Positions 6,220 through 12,752 of a DNA stretch of 34,861 nucleotides are shown one piece after another (within the stretch, counting starts at the first letter, position 1; each line of letters begins with the position of its first letter). This stretch comes from a virus. Where the stretch lies: positions 1 through 34,861 of the IMG/VR virus record IMGVR_UViG_3300020222_000094; one strand, 5' to 3'. Under the pieces are notes generated by a model. The model worked only from the letters and a program-made list of their open reading frames with translations. It ran no database searches and was not told the origin of the DNA. Position numbers and translations under genes: made by a program.

Positions 6220-6554
6220 TACAACTCCTTTGGGTCGAACCCCAGTTCTTTAGCCACCGCATGAGCCAGCTCGAGGAATCGCTCGTCGTGCTGATCCCAG
6301 TCTGGGTAGTTAGAGAGATGGAGTTTTTGGTGGATCATTTCGTGCGCCATCGTCCGCAGCAGGGTATCCAGATGCCCGTGCTTTGCGGTGGATATTGTGA
6401 TGATGCCGCGCTCGTCGTACTCACCGAAATGGCTAGTCCAAGCACGGACGCGAAACTCTACCTCTTGCGAAGGTGGGAGCTTCCAGGCTTTTATCGGTGG
6501 CAGGCTTAATAGGAACTCATAACTTGCCACGCAAGCGGCGCGAGTTATCTTCAC
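6219..6554 (-). CDS. SprT-like zinc metallopeptidase
   Basis: This 111-residue protein starts with GTG at 6552-6554. It carries the zinc-peptidase motif HEMIH at residues 71-75 (TMAHEMIHQKLH), with a conserved downstream HDERFLELA region. SprT-like phage proteins are shorter than Spartan-type proteases and lack a DNA-binding tail. Cleavage of DNA-bound proteins is the family's best-known role, but this small form has no proven substrate. It is the first gene of the leftward early unit, divergent from the recombination genes. Confidence 0.75.
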   Translation of the reverse strand: MKITRAACVASYEFLLSLPPIKAWKLPPSQEVEFRVRAWTSHFGEYDERGIITISTAKHGHLDTLLRTMAHEMIHQKLHLSNYPDWDQHDERFLELAHAVAKELGFDPKEL

Positions 6555-6573
6555 AAGGCGAACCTATCACAAA

Positions 6574-6588
6574 ATGATTGCAAATCAT
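6574..6588. promoter_or_regulatory. Operator-like palindrome in the divergent gap
   Basis: ATGATT-GCA-AATCAT is a perfect 6-bp inverted repeat with a 3-base centre. It lies between the SprT gene and the rightward promoter, where a repressor could act on both units. No cognate regulator can be assigned. The rest of the 158-base gap (6555-6712) holds the promoter at 6638-6666 and no further structure I can support. Confidence 0.35.
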
Positions 6589-6637
6589 AGACTTACCAAT
6601 ACAACCCCAATAGTTAAGAAAGTTTGACCGATACTGT

Positions 6638-6666
6638 TTGACATCTCCCAAAAAGACTGTTATATT
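6638..6666 (+). promoter_or_regulatory. Sigma-70 promoter of the recombination unit
   Basis: TTGACA (6638-6643), a 17-base spacer and TATATT (6661-6666) give 6 of 6 and 5 of 6 matches to consensus. The start site would be near 6673, about 40 bases before the first gene. This is the strongest promoter sequence I see in the window and is likely an early promoter read by host polymerase. Confidence 0.85.
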
Positions 6667-6712
6667 TCTCTCACGGTCGATGTCTCCAGACCGGATGAAA
6701 AAGGAGAAAGTC

Positions 6713-6856
6713 ATGGAAGACCTGCAATACCTTCACTACCAACAGCAACTAGAGGAGCAAGAGTATGAGGAATTTCTTGCGAATGGTGGGCTATTACCGC
6801 AGGTGCGGACACAGCCTCAAGACAGCAATCAAACTAGCATGGGAGAGAAAGAATGA
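6713..6856 (+). CDS. Small acidic protein, 47 aa
   Basis: The ATG at 6713 follows a perfect AAGGAG eight bases upstream, so it is preferred over the longer frame from 6638, which lies across the promoter. The product begins MEDLQYLHYQQQLEEQEYEE and is Glu/Gln-rich and probably helical. It overlaps the Erf gene by four bases (ATGA). Function unknown. Confidence 0.7.
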   Translation: MEDLQYLHYQQQLEEQEYEEFLANGGLLPQVRTQPQDSNQTSMGEKE

Positions 6857-7404
6857 GTTCAGAAATCGCAAGCCTCGCTAAAGCGATGGCAAAAGCATTT
6901 GCCGTGATTGAGTCCGCAAAGAAAGACAAGCAGAACCCGCACTTTAAGAGTTGGTACGCTGACCTGGCCTCTGTGGTCGAGGTCATAAAACCAGCCCTAC
7001 AGCCTAACGGTTTGTGGTTCTCACAGATCAGCCACAACATTGCAGATCACGCGGCGATAGAAACAGTCATCATCCATGAGTCCGGCGAAACAATGTCTAC
7101 AGGAATCGTCGCGGTTCCGGTATCCAAGCGTGACGCGCAAGGCTTTGGCTCTGCTCTCACCTACGCTCGGCGCTACTCTTTGTCGGCAGCGTTTGGGGTT
7201 TGCGGGGAAGATGACGATGGCAATGCAGCTACCAAAGCACCTCCAAAGCTGCAACAGACTCATCCAAAACGCGGGGCTTTAGAGGTTGCATTTAGGGCTG
7301 TGGATAGCATGGCAAGCCTGCAAGCATTGTGGGGCAACCTGAGTGCGGAAGACAAGAAGATTGCCGAAGACCTAAAAGATCAAGCCAAGGAGAGAGTCAA
7401 ATGA
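6853..7404 (+). CDS. erf: ERF-family single-strand annealing protein
   Basis: The 183-residue protein matches the ERF superfamily: MAKAFAVIESAKKDKQNPHFKSWYADLASV at the start, then PALQPNGLWFSQ and the conserved GSALTYARRYSLSAAFGV block around residues 97-114. ERF proteins coat single-stranded DNA and anneal complementary strands, as in P22 circularisation. A poorly conserved helical C-terminal tail follows. With the YqaJ exonuclease and the SSB-tailed protein downstream it forms a complete annealing-type recombination set. Confidence 0.9.
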   Translation: MSSEIASLAKAMAKAFAVIESAKKDKQNPHFKSWYADLASVVEVIKPALQPNGLWFSQISHNIADHAAIETVIIHESGETMSTGIVAVPVSKRDAQGFGSALTYARRYSLSAAFGVCGEDDDGNAATKAPPKLQQTHPKRGALEVAFRAVDSMASLQALWGNLSAEDKKIAEDLKDQAKERVK

Positions 7405-7622
7405 ACCAGGGAGAAATCGTTAACAATATGCGGCACATCCTCGGGCAGATCGAGGAACAGACGCGCTCAAGCCTGAACCTCGACACAAAGCGAATCCGTG
7501 AGTTGTGTACCGCAATTCAACAAGAGGCAGACTATTTGTCTGACTGGGCCTGGAAGAAAGAGGAAAGTATGCCGATGGAAGAGTGGAAGGCGATGTACTA
7601 CAGACGAAAGGAGACGATATGA
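7401..7622 (+). CDS. Small hypothetical protein, 73 aa
   Basis: The start at 7401 overlaps the Erf stop (ATGA). The 73-residue product is helical, with a heptad-like QIEEQTRSSLNLDTKRIREL segment and a Trp-rich end. It overlaps the next gene by four bases. No family recognised. Confidence 0.65.
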   Translation: MNQGEIVNNMRHILGQIEEQTRSSLNLDTKRIRELCTAIQQEADYLSDWAWKKEESMPMEEWKAMYYRRKETI

Positions 7623-7804
7623 ACTACTCAAACCGCGAAGAAGTGAAAGCCTACGTTGACAAGATGATTGGCAGTGATAGCCAGCACCTTGCAGACTGGA
7701 TTGCCAGCGAACTTTATTATGCATACCAGCGCGGCAACTCAGAAGCCTGGTCTGGTTGTTTGACTGAGGTACACAAAACACTTAAGAAATTGGAGGCAGC
7801 ATGA
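7619..7804 (+). CDS. Small hypothetical protein, 61 aa
   Basis: The start at 7619 overlaps the preceding stop (ATGA). The 61-residue product begins MNYSNREEVKAYVDK and is probably helical. It overlaps the following 28-residue frame by four bases. Function unknown. Confidence 0.6.
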   Translation: MNYSNREEVKAYVDKMIGSDSQHLADWIASELYYAYQRGNSEAWSGCLTEVHKTLKKLEAA

Positions 7805-7887
7805 ACGAATACTGGGACGGTGCTGGTGTCGCAATCTTTCTTGCGGCTCTCTTTCTTCTCCTTAACTTTCTGCCGGAGATGCTATGA
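7801..7887 (+). CDS. Single-pass membrane peptide, 28 aa
   Basis: The ATG at 7801 overlaps the preceding stop (ATGA) and the frame ends in TGA at 7885-7887, itself overlapping the next ATG. It encodes MNEYWDGAGVAIFLAALFLL and a few more residues, essentially one transmembrane helix. The double overlap supports real translation. Its role is unknown; it is far from the lysis genes. Confidence 0.5.
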   Translation: MNEYWDGAGVAIFLAALFLLLNFLPEML

Positions 7888-8186
7888 AAACCTGCTGCGA
7901 TGGGAATTGCGAACAAGGGCGAGACTGCCCATTTCGAGGAGCGATAACTATGAGTGAGGGAAACAAACAGTGGGCTTTGGGCTTAGTTGTGGGGATAACC
8001 CTAACCACCTTGATTGCCATAAGCATAAACAAGATGCAGGCAACCTCGCCTGCGGTGGATATGCCACGAGATGTTATAGAGGCATACAACATGGGGTTAA
8101 GAGATGCTCTAAAAACAAACCCACCGAGCATGGATTTGGAGCAAGTCTGTGTGAATATGTGGGCCAACAAACAATTTGTGAGGTGA
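7884..8186 (+). CDS. Cys-rich N-terminus fused to a membrane protein, 100 aa
   Basis: Residues 1-22 hold a compact Cys cluster (CCDGNCEQGRDC). Residues 29-47 form a transmembrane helix (WALGLVVGITLTTLIAISI), followed by a soluble tail. The ATG overlaps the preceding stop. An internal ATG at 7950 would give a 78-residue membrane protein alone, so this may be a fusion of two small genes or one gene with a dual start. Function unknown. Confidence 0.55.
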   Translation: MKTCCDGNCEQGRDCPFRGAITMSEGNKQWALGLVVGITLTTLIAISINKMQATSPAVDMPRDVIEAYNMGLRDALKTNPPSMDLEQVCVNMWANKQFVR

Positions 8187-8188
8187 TT

Positions 8189-8443
8189 ATGGCTGACTTA
8201 CAGCGTATGGGAAAAGATAACGTAGAGTGTTTCACCGCAACGGTGAAATACACCGACGGTTATTTAGAAGTTCTTTTTGTTCCACGTTTCGGTAAGAAGC
8301 CTGGATGGGTTGGGCCTGGATTCTGGGAGCCTAATCTTCTCAGCACTTTGCCACCAAAGAAATACAACAACAAAGTTTACTCGCGTGAAGAGTTGATACA
8401 GGCCGGTGCTAAACCAAAGATGGAACACTTGTGGGTTCGATGA
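8189..8443 (+). CDS. Small hypothetical protein, 84 aa
   Basis: The ATG at 8189 follows a GAGGTG ribosome-binding site and is preferred to the longer frame from 7970, which lies in the preceding gene. The 84-residue product begins MADLQRMGKDNVECFTATV and contains a Gly/Pro/Trp-rich middle. No family recognised. Confidence 0.6.
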   Translation: MADLQRMGKDNVECFTATVKYTDGYLEVLFVPRFGKKPGWVGPGFWEPNLLSTLPPKKYNNKVYSREELIQAGAKPKMEHLWVR

Positions 8444-8454
8444 GGAGAAAGAGA

Positions 8455-9090
8455 ATGACTAGGCAAGAAAACAGTTTACAAGGCACGGGGGAGTGGTTTA
8501 ACGCCCGAACAGGGAAGTTGACTGCCTCGCGTATGCGGTCTGCGGTCAAGCGTCTTAAAAACGGGGAGGATAGCGCGGAGCGAAAGAATCTCAAGATCGA
8601 AATTCTCTGCGAGAGGATGACTGGCGACATCCTGGATAAGTTTGTCAGTACCGCGATGCAATGGGGAATAGAGAAGGAACCCGAGGCCAAGGCAGCGTAT
8701 GAGGCCAAGACCGGACGCATCATCACCGATGTTGGGTTTATAGACCACCCGCGCATAGAGTTTTGCGGCGCATCACCGGACGGGTTTGTAGATGACGGGC
8801 TAATAGAGATTAAATGCCCAAATACCGCAACCCATGTCGGCTGGATTCTGGACGGAGGCATACCAGAGGAACATCGGGCGCAGATGACCCTGCAAGCCGC
8901 CGTAACGGGTCGTGGCTGGGTTGATTTCGTTTCCTATGACCCTCGTATGCCAGAACCGCAACAACTGCTTGTAAGGCGTTTTTACCCCACTGCTGGGGAA
9001 ATAGCAGAAATAGAGGCCGAAGCGGAGAAGTTTCTTGCGGAGGTAGATGGTTTGTTTGAAACAATAACCAGAAGGGAAATGACCGAATGA
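8455..9090 (+). CDS. YqaJ-like viral recombinase/exonuclease
   Basis: The ATG at 8455 follows GGAG and gives about 211 residues; an ATG at 8440 overlapping the previous stop is an alternative. The sequence shows the YqaJ/lambda-exonuclease layout. WFNARTGKLTASRM comes near the N-terminus and a GIEKEPEAKAAYE helix follows. The catalytic block SPDGFVDDGLIEIKCP supplies Asp, Glu and Lys. A final HRAQMTLQAAVTG helix then closes the core. The family degrades one strand of double-stranded DNA to feed an annealing protein. Here the partner is Erf. Confidence 0.9.
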   Translation: MTRQENSLQGTGEWFNARTGKLTASRMRSAVKRLKNGEDSAERKNLKIEILCERMTGDILDKFVSTAMQWGIEKEPEAKAAYEAKTGRIITDVGFIDHPRIEFCGASPDGFVDDGLIEIKCPNTATHVGWILDGGIPEEHRAQMTLQAAVTGRGWVDFVSYDPRMPEPQQLLVRRFYPTAGEIAEIEAEAEKFLAEVDGLFETITRREMTE

Positions 9091-9341
9091 GTTACGATAA
9101 CAATATGCGGGGAATAATTAGCAAAAATGATAAGAAAACCGAGGATAAGCACCCAGACATTCGCGGAAACTGCGAAATTGACGGTGTGGAGTATAAGATT
9201 TCTGGCTGGCTGAAGGAGAGGAAAGATGGCACAGGGAAGTTCTACAGCTTAGTCTTCCAGCCGCGGGAAAGTGTAGGAAATGCGCCAGTTAAGCCGCAGA
9301 AAAGTGCGCTAGACGGACTGGATGACGACCTGCCGTTTTAG
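9087..9341 (+). CDS. Small protein with SSB-like acidic C-terminus
   Basis: The 84-residue protein overlaps the exonuclease stop (ATGA). It has a short beta-rich core (GNCEIDGVEYKISGWLKE, then FYSLVFQP). It ends in LDGLDDDLPF, very close to the acidic tip with which bacterial SSB docks repair and replication proteins. It may be a minimal SSB or a mimic of the SSB tail that recruits host partners. The core is shorter than a usual SSB OB fold. Its stop overlaps the holin stop on the other strand. Confidence 0.6.
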   Translation: MSYDNNMRGIISKNDKKTEDKHPDIRGNCEIDGVEYKISGWLKERKDGTGKFYSLVFQPRESVGNAPVKPQKSALDGLDDDLPF

Positions 9342-9532
9342 TCCTGTTCCTGGGGTGGCTTTTTACCGAGCCATCCTTGGACGGTATCTGTTTCGTATAT
9401 GCGGAAACCCGTCCAGACAATCGTAAACAACGCAGCAATGGAAGGCAATACTTGAGCGAGGGTTCCCACAGTAGTCGCAACCGCAGCAACATCTGCGACT
9501 GTTTTTGCGGTGTCTAGATCGTGGTGCGCCAT
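9338..9532 (-). CDS. Putative holin, 64 aa
   Basis: The 64-residue product has one clear hydrophobic segment (LAQVLPSIAALFTIVWTGF) and a short charged C-terminus. It sits next to the endolysin, as expected for a holin that forms membrane lesions to release it. A weaker N-terminal Ala/Val helix could give a second crossing. It is the last late gene, and its stop overlaps that of the rightward unit. Confidence 0.65.
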   Translation of the reverse strand: MAHHDLDTAKTVADVAAVATTVGTLAQVLPSIAALFTIVWTGFRIYETDTVQGWLGKKPPQEQD

Positions 9533-9536
9533 TCTC

Positions 9537-9986
9537 TTATCCTATCTCGAAGTGTGGGGCATCAATAAACGGCCTGCGGTTTTGTCTGCGGCGCTCATCA
9601 ATATAATAACTCATCGCAGACTCCATGTTTCCATCCCAACGTCTGATGTCTGGAATGTTCCACGCAGCTCCCCAGCGTAAAGGTAAGTCGTGTTCTAAAG
9701 CACCAATCCTCATAGCTTCAGCGATCTCGTCGTAAAGGTTTAGCTCCCAGGATACCGCGCCGTTGACGAAGGCCATCAGGTCTACCGCATCGCCCGTAAG
9801 GTGTTTGGAGTTCATTGTCTGAGACTTACCTGCCTTGACATACGCCTCCTGGGTTGCCATCGTGCGTAGCCCTTCCACAACACCAAAGTCCACCTTGGTG
9901 ATACCAATAGCAGAGTTGACTACCGCAACTAGTCTGGGATTTACACCAAACAAACGGTCATGGGAGCGCTTACTTAGCCTGAACAT
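9537..9986 (-). CDS. Endolysin, M15 (VanY/T5-like) peptidase
   Basis: The 149-residue protein carries the peptidase M15 zinc signature SKHLTGDAVDL (His62, Asp69) and a C-terminal DAPHFEIG that supplies the third zinc ligand (His146). Enzymes of this kind cut L-Ala-D-Glu or D-Ala bonds in peptidoglycan. It has no signal peptide, so it needs the holin. It overlaps the Rz gene by 17 bases. Confidence 0.85.
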   Translation of the reverse strand: MFRLSKRSHDRLFGVNPRLVAVVNSAIGITKVDFGVVEGLRTMATQEAYVKAGKSQTMNSKHLTGDAVDLMAFVNGAVSWELNLYDEIAEAMRIGALEHDLPLRWGAAWNIPDIRRWDGNMESAMSYYIDERRRQNRRPFIDAPHFEIG

Positions 9987-10440
9987 CTTTTATCCACTGA
10001 TAGCAGGTCTGGGCGTAGAGGGCTGCTTCGTCGGCTCTGCGGGACTCGGAAAGAAGTAGTTGCGTAAGTTCTGCTGAAAGGTCGGCTCCGGCGGCTTGGT
10101 TTTTAGGCTCTCCGGCGGCTGGGGGGTCGGGCATGGGGCAACTACGGGCATTGGGGTCGCGCAGCCTGACAGTAGCAAGCTCGCTGCTAAGCCGGTCAAT
10201 ATCCTTCTTACCCTGCCTGTACGCACTGTCTAGCTCCTTTGCCAGCATCTGGTTCTTCAGTTCGATTTCTAATGTCTTGGCCTGCGCCTGTGCATAAGCA
10301 GCATCTGCCGCAGACTTAAACGCTTCAAACTTAGCGTTTTTGTACTTCGCTGTCATCACCCCCGCTGTCGTAGCCCCGATCATAAATGCGGCCCCTGCTG
10401 TGATGAGAGTGGTCTTTATGCTCCATAACATTCTTGTCAT
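9970..10440 (-). CDS. Rz: Inner-membrane spanin (Rz-like)
   Basis: The 156-residue protein has an N-terminal transmembrane helix (about residues 9-29, TTLITAGAAFMIGATTAG). A long Ala/Lys/Gln-rich periplasmic coiled coil follows, typical of Rz. A complete Rz1-type lipoprotein gene is nested inside in another frame. Its first 110 bases overlap the end of the small membrane-protein gene. Spanins fuse inner and outer membranes at the end of lysis. Confidence 0.85.
   Translation of the reverse strand: MTRMLWSIKTTLITAGAAFMIGATTAGVMTAKYKNAKFEAFKSAADAAYAQAQAKTLEIELKNQMLAKELDSAYRQGKKDIDRLSSELATVRLRDPNARSCPMPDPPAAGEPKNQAAGADLSAELTQLLLSESRRADEAALYAQTCYQWIKDVQAK
9990..10226 (-). CDS. Rz1: Outer-membrane spanin lipoprotein (Rz1-like), nested in Rz
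   Basis: The 78-residue frame lies wholly within Rz. It starts with a basic segment and a hydrophobic signal ending in the lipobox LLLSGC (Cys22). A Pro-rich stretch (PMPVVAPCPTPQPP) follows, as is classical for Rz1. The processed lipoprotein should sit in the outer membrane and pair with Rz. This nesting and composition are hard to explain by chance. Confidence 0.85.
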   Translation of the reverse strand: MRTGRVRRILTGLAASLLLSGCATPMPVVAPCPTPQPPESLKTKPPEPTFQQNLRNYFFPSPAEPTKQPSTPRPAISG

Positions 10441-10621
10441 CCCATGCGGTAAAGCCGATATACGCCCCTACAACCGCCCCTATGAAGATGTAAAATGGCC
10501 CTGCTATTGCACCCAGTTGCGGTGACTCTGTGACCAACAGAAGCAAAGGAAACCCGATACCAGCCAGCATCGAGATCCACGCCATCTTGCGTCTGTTTTT
10601 CCACCGGTCAACCTCGTTCAT
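10331..10621 (-). CDS. Two-helix membrane protein, 96 aa
   Basis: Two hydrophobic segments lie at about residues 13-31 and 36-59, followed by a hydrophilic His/Asp/Gly/Arg-rich tail. The gene overlaps the chaperone stop by four bases and Rz by 110. Its position in the lysis block suggests a holin, antiholin or pinholin, but small membrane proteins are hard to assign. The tail lies in the Rz overlap and may be constrained by it. Confidence 0.6.
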   Translation of the reverse strand: MNEVDRWKNRRKMAWISMLAGIGFPLLLLVTESPQLGAIAGPFYIFIGAVVGAYIGFTAWDDKNVMEHKDHSHHSRGRIYDRGYDSGGDDSEVQKR

Positions 10622-11043
10622 TCGGGCGCATCAGGCCAACTTACATTCCAAGGGAACCCTTCTTGATCGGGCATATCTCTCAGAGCCTGCCGATATGCTG
10701 CCCAGGCTTCTTTGTCTACAGGTGCATCTGCTAACTGCGTCCAGTCGCTTGCCTGAAGTCTCAGCGTTCTATTGACACGCACTCGATGTGCCTGGGCATC
10801 TATCTCGGCCTGCTGCTCAAGTGCAAACTCTTGGTCATCTAAAGTTTTTAAGAACCCGTCGATCTGCTCTGCGTCATCGTCACATTCCCCGATAAACTCT
10901 GGCACTTCCGTTGGGTATTTGCGCTCAAGAGCAAACAGATATTGCAATCCCTTGATCTTTGGGAAATGCGGCCCATGCTTGGCAGGCTCTTTTGCTACCG
11001 ATACCTGGGTAACTGAGTCTACATAAGTAAATTTAATCTTCAT
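10618..11043 (-). CDS. Tail-fibre assembly chaperone
   Basis: The 141-residue protein ends with a clear Phage_tail_APC signature: ASDWTQLADAPVDKEAWAAY, then RQALRDMPDQEGFPWNVSWP. The N-terminal part is beta-rich and specific to this phage. Family members help fold or trimerise tail-fibre tips. Its ATG overlaps the reverse-transcriptase stop (ATGA), so it is co-translated with the DGR. It is separated from its presumed client, the fibre, only by avd, the template and the RT. Confidence 0.8.
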   Translation of the reverse strand: MKIKFTYVDSVTQVSVAKEPAKHGPHFPKIKGLQYLFALERKYPTEVPEFIGECDDDAEQIDGFLKTLDDQEFALEQQAEIDAQAHRVRVNRTLRLQASDWTQLADAPVDKEAWAAYRQALRDMPDQEGFPWNVSWPDAPE

Positions 11044-12152
11044 GCGTAACCCTTCCTTAGAATCACTTTATCAAGTTTCGGTGTAAACCACCATCCAAAA
11101 CGGCTTAACAATATTGCTATTTTCTCGCGCTCTGCCCAGGTCTTAGCCTGCCTAAATATCCCTAGATAACTGTTCGCCACCGCACGAATGTCTTTTTTAG
11201 GCTCTTGCTTTTCTGACATCTGCAATAGTTTGTTTTTTGCCCTGCGTACCGTTTCTTGCCGTATGTACCTTGCTCTTGGCCTAACCACAAACCCAAGCAT
11301 CTTAAAGCCTTTATCTAAGCTGTTTATTTCTACCTTGTTAGGGTGGAAGTGTATATGTAAGTTCTCTCGTATGAAGTCATCCATTGGCTTGATATACGAG
11401 TACAGCTTTTGCGGGTCTTTATCAAAAATTACAATGTCATCGACATACCGCACCATGTACTTAATTCCTAGCTGGTGCTTCGCAAACTGATCTAGCTCGT
11501 TCAAATAAATGTTCGCAAAGAACTGGCTCGATAAGTTACCTATCGGCAATCCATGCCCTTTAGCTGCAAACAAACTCTTGTGCGGCGGTATCAGTTCTAA
11601 TAGCTTAGGATCGCTCTTAACATAAACGTTCACCGTTGGATCGTGGAACAAAATCTGATTAGCCAAAGCCATCCATTCCGGTTCTGATACTTTGTTTGCG
11701 ATCAAACGAGACAAAATGTCTTTTCGGATACTGACAAAATAATTAGCAACATCCAGCTTTAGAAAGTAACCTTTCTCACTGTAGTCTTTAGTCATGCTTC
11801 GGCATAACTGCTCGGCCCGATCTACTGCTCTATGCGTTCCTTTCTTCGGAATACAGGCGTACGAATCATAAATAAAACTATTGTGAAACCTATCTCTGAT
11901 CTTGTTGTACAAAAGATGATGCACAATTCGATCTCTAAAATTCGCTGCCCAGATTTCTCTAATCTTAGGTTTTTCAACAAGGAAACAGATTGATCTTCCT
12001 ATTACGTAGGTTTCTTCTTTCAGGTCGTAATACAAGTTCATCAAATTCTTTTCGAGTCTTTCCTCAAATATCCTGGCGTTCCATGTATTGCGCTTTGTCT
12101 TGCGGCAATCATAGTAAGACTGGAAAAGATTAAAAACCGTAAAATCAAGCAC
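11040..12152 (-). CDS. DGR reverse transcriptase
   Basis: The 370-residue RT has motif A LKLDVANYF (131-139), the DGR-type motif GLPIGNLSSQ (201-210) and the catalytic YVDD (236-239). A later thumb region contains FKMLGFVV. The [ILV]GNxxSQ form distinguishes DGR enzymes from group II intron and retron RTs. It should copy the template RNA at 12169-12270 with errors at adenines. The start is GTG at 12150-12152, nine bases after a GGAGG that directly abuts the template repeat. The stop overlaps the chaperone start. No maturase or endonuclease domain is visible. Confidence 0.95.
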   Translation of the reverse strand: MLDFTVFNLFQSYYDCRKTKRNTWNARIFEERLEKNLMNLYYDLKEETYVIGRSICFLVEKPKIREIWAANFRDRIVHHLLYNKIRDRFHNSFIYDSYACIPKKGTHRAVDRAEQLCRSMTKDYSEKGYFLKLDVANYFVSIRKDILSRLIANKVSEPEWMALANQILFHDPTVNVYVKSDPKLLELIPPHKSLFAAKGHGLPIGNLSSQFFANIYLNELDQFAKHQLGIKYMVRYVDDIVIFDKDPQKLYSYIKPMDDFIRENLHIHFHPNKVEINSLDKGFKMLGFVVRPRARYIRQETVRRAKNKLLQMSEKQEPKKDIRAVANSYLGIFRQAKTWAEREKIAILLSRFGWWFTPKLDKVILRKGYA

Positions 12153-12392
12153 AGGACATCGCCTCCGGTCGCCTTACTGCCCTAACGTAGTTGTTATTGT
12201 TCTTATTGTTGTTGTTCTGGTTGCCAGGGTTGCTCGTGTTGTAGTTCTGGTTCCAAGCGTTCGTGGTGCTATGCCGTACACTCACACATCGGTCAGCAGA
12301 ATCCTCCGCTGACAAACTGGCTATAAAGCCCTTTCGGTGGTTTCCCAACGGGTACGGCCCGATCAGATGGACGCTCTTAGACACCTTGGCCT
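12153..12392 (-). ncRNA. DGR template RNA region
   Basis: The 240 bases between avd and the RT contain the template repeat and about 120 bases of upstream sequence. In DGRs such a transcript, with avd and RT, is the substrate for mutagenic cDNA synthesis. A frame beginning GTG at 12384 stays open through the whole segment into the RT start, but it lacks coding support outside the template. I treat the region as RNA, not as a gene. Confidence 0.75.
12169..12279 (-). repeat. DGR template repeat (TR)
   Basis: On the leftward strand the TR is rich in AAC and AAT codons, which would read NQNNNNKNNNNY before the constant YVRAVRR end. It aligns to the 3' end of the fibre gene. The 22 bases 12169-12190 are identical to 12779-12800, and the strong match runs to 12270, with weaker similarity to about 12279. 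Sixteen of the 17 substitutions I count fall at TR adenines; the exception is a C to G at 12228. AAY codons cannot mutate into stops by adenine changes, though the single AAG can. Confidence 0.95.
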
Positions 12393-12752
12393 CTAAGATT
12401 CTGCCAACGATGCTGTGTGCTTAATCCAACCTTGTGCTTGCCGACCAAGGCTATCCGTCAAAAACACGATTTCTGAAAACTGCTTGACGTTAATGATTCG
12501 CAAATCTTTTGTTAGCCTGACTAGCAGATCAATAACCTCTATTCTTTCAAGTATTCGCCCTGCGTGTTCGATCCTTTCTTTTTTTGTTGCGTTGGCCTTG
12601 AAGATAAAAACAACAAGATCAATGACCTCATTCCTAATCTTTTCCCCAAGGCTGTACTTAAAATCTCTAGGGAATCCTTTTGTCACACGCACGACAATTT
12701 CCAACAGTTCGTAAGCTGTTTTGTAAATTGGTAAGTGCTTTATCTGCGCCAT
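12393..12752 (-). CDS. avd: DGR accessory variability determinant (Avd)
   Basis: The 119-residue protein is all-helical and belongs to the four-helix-bundle/Avd family, with LPIYKTAYELLEIVVRV at the start, then FKYSLGEKIRNEVIDLVVFI and a final VKQFSEIVFLTDSLG. Avd forms a basic pentamer that binds the RT and template RNA. It sits between the variable repeat and the template. There is no ordinary ribosome-binding site; the 14 bases upstream are part of an 8-bp tandem repeat, so coupling to fibre translation is likely. Confidence 0.9.
   Translation of the reverse strand: MAQIKHLPIYKTAYELLEIVVRVTKGFPRDFKYSLGEKIRNEVIDLVVFIFKANATKKERIEHAGRILERIEVIDLLVRLTKDLRIINVKQFSEIVFLTDSLGRQAQGWIKHTASLAES

Noticed and set aside
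8409-8861. 150-residue leftward frame
   Set aside because: Antisense to the YqaJ exonuclease, which is clearly the real gene.
12145-12384. 79-residue frame as a protein gene
   Set aside because: It is the DGR template and its upstream RNA; the open frame follows from the template matching coding sequence. Kept as an observation, not as a gene.
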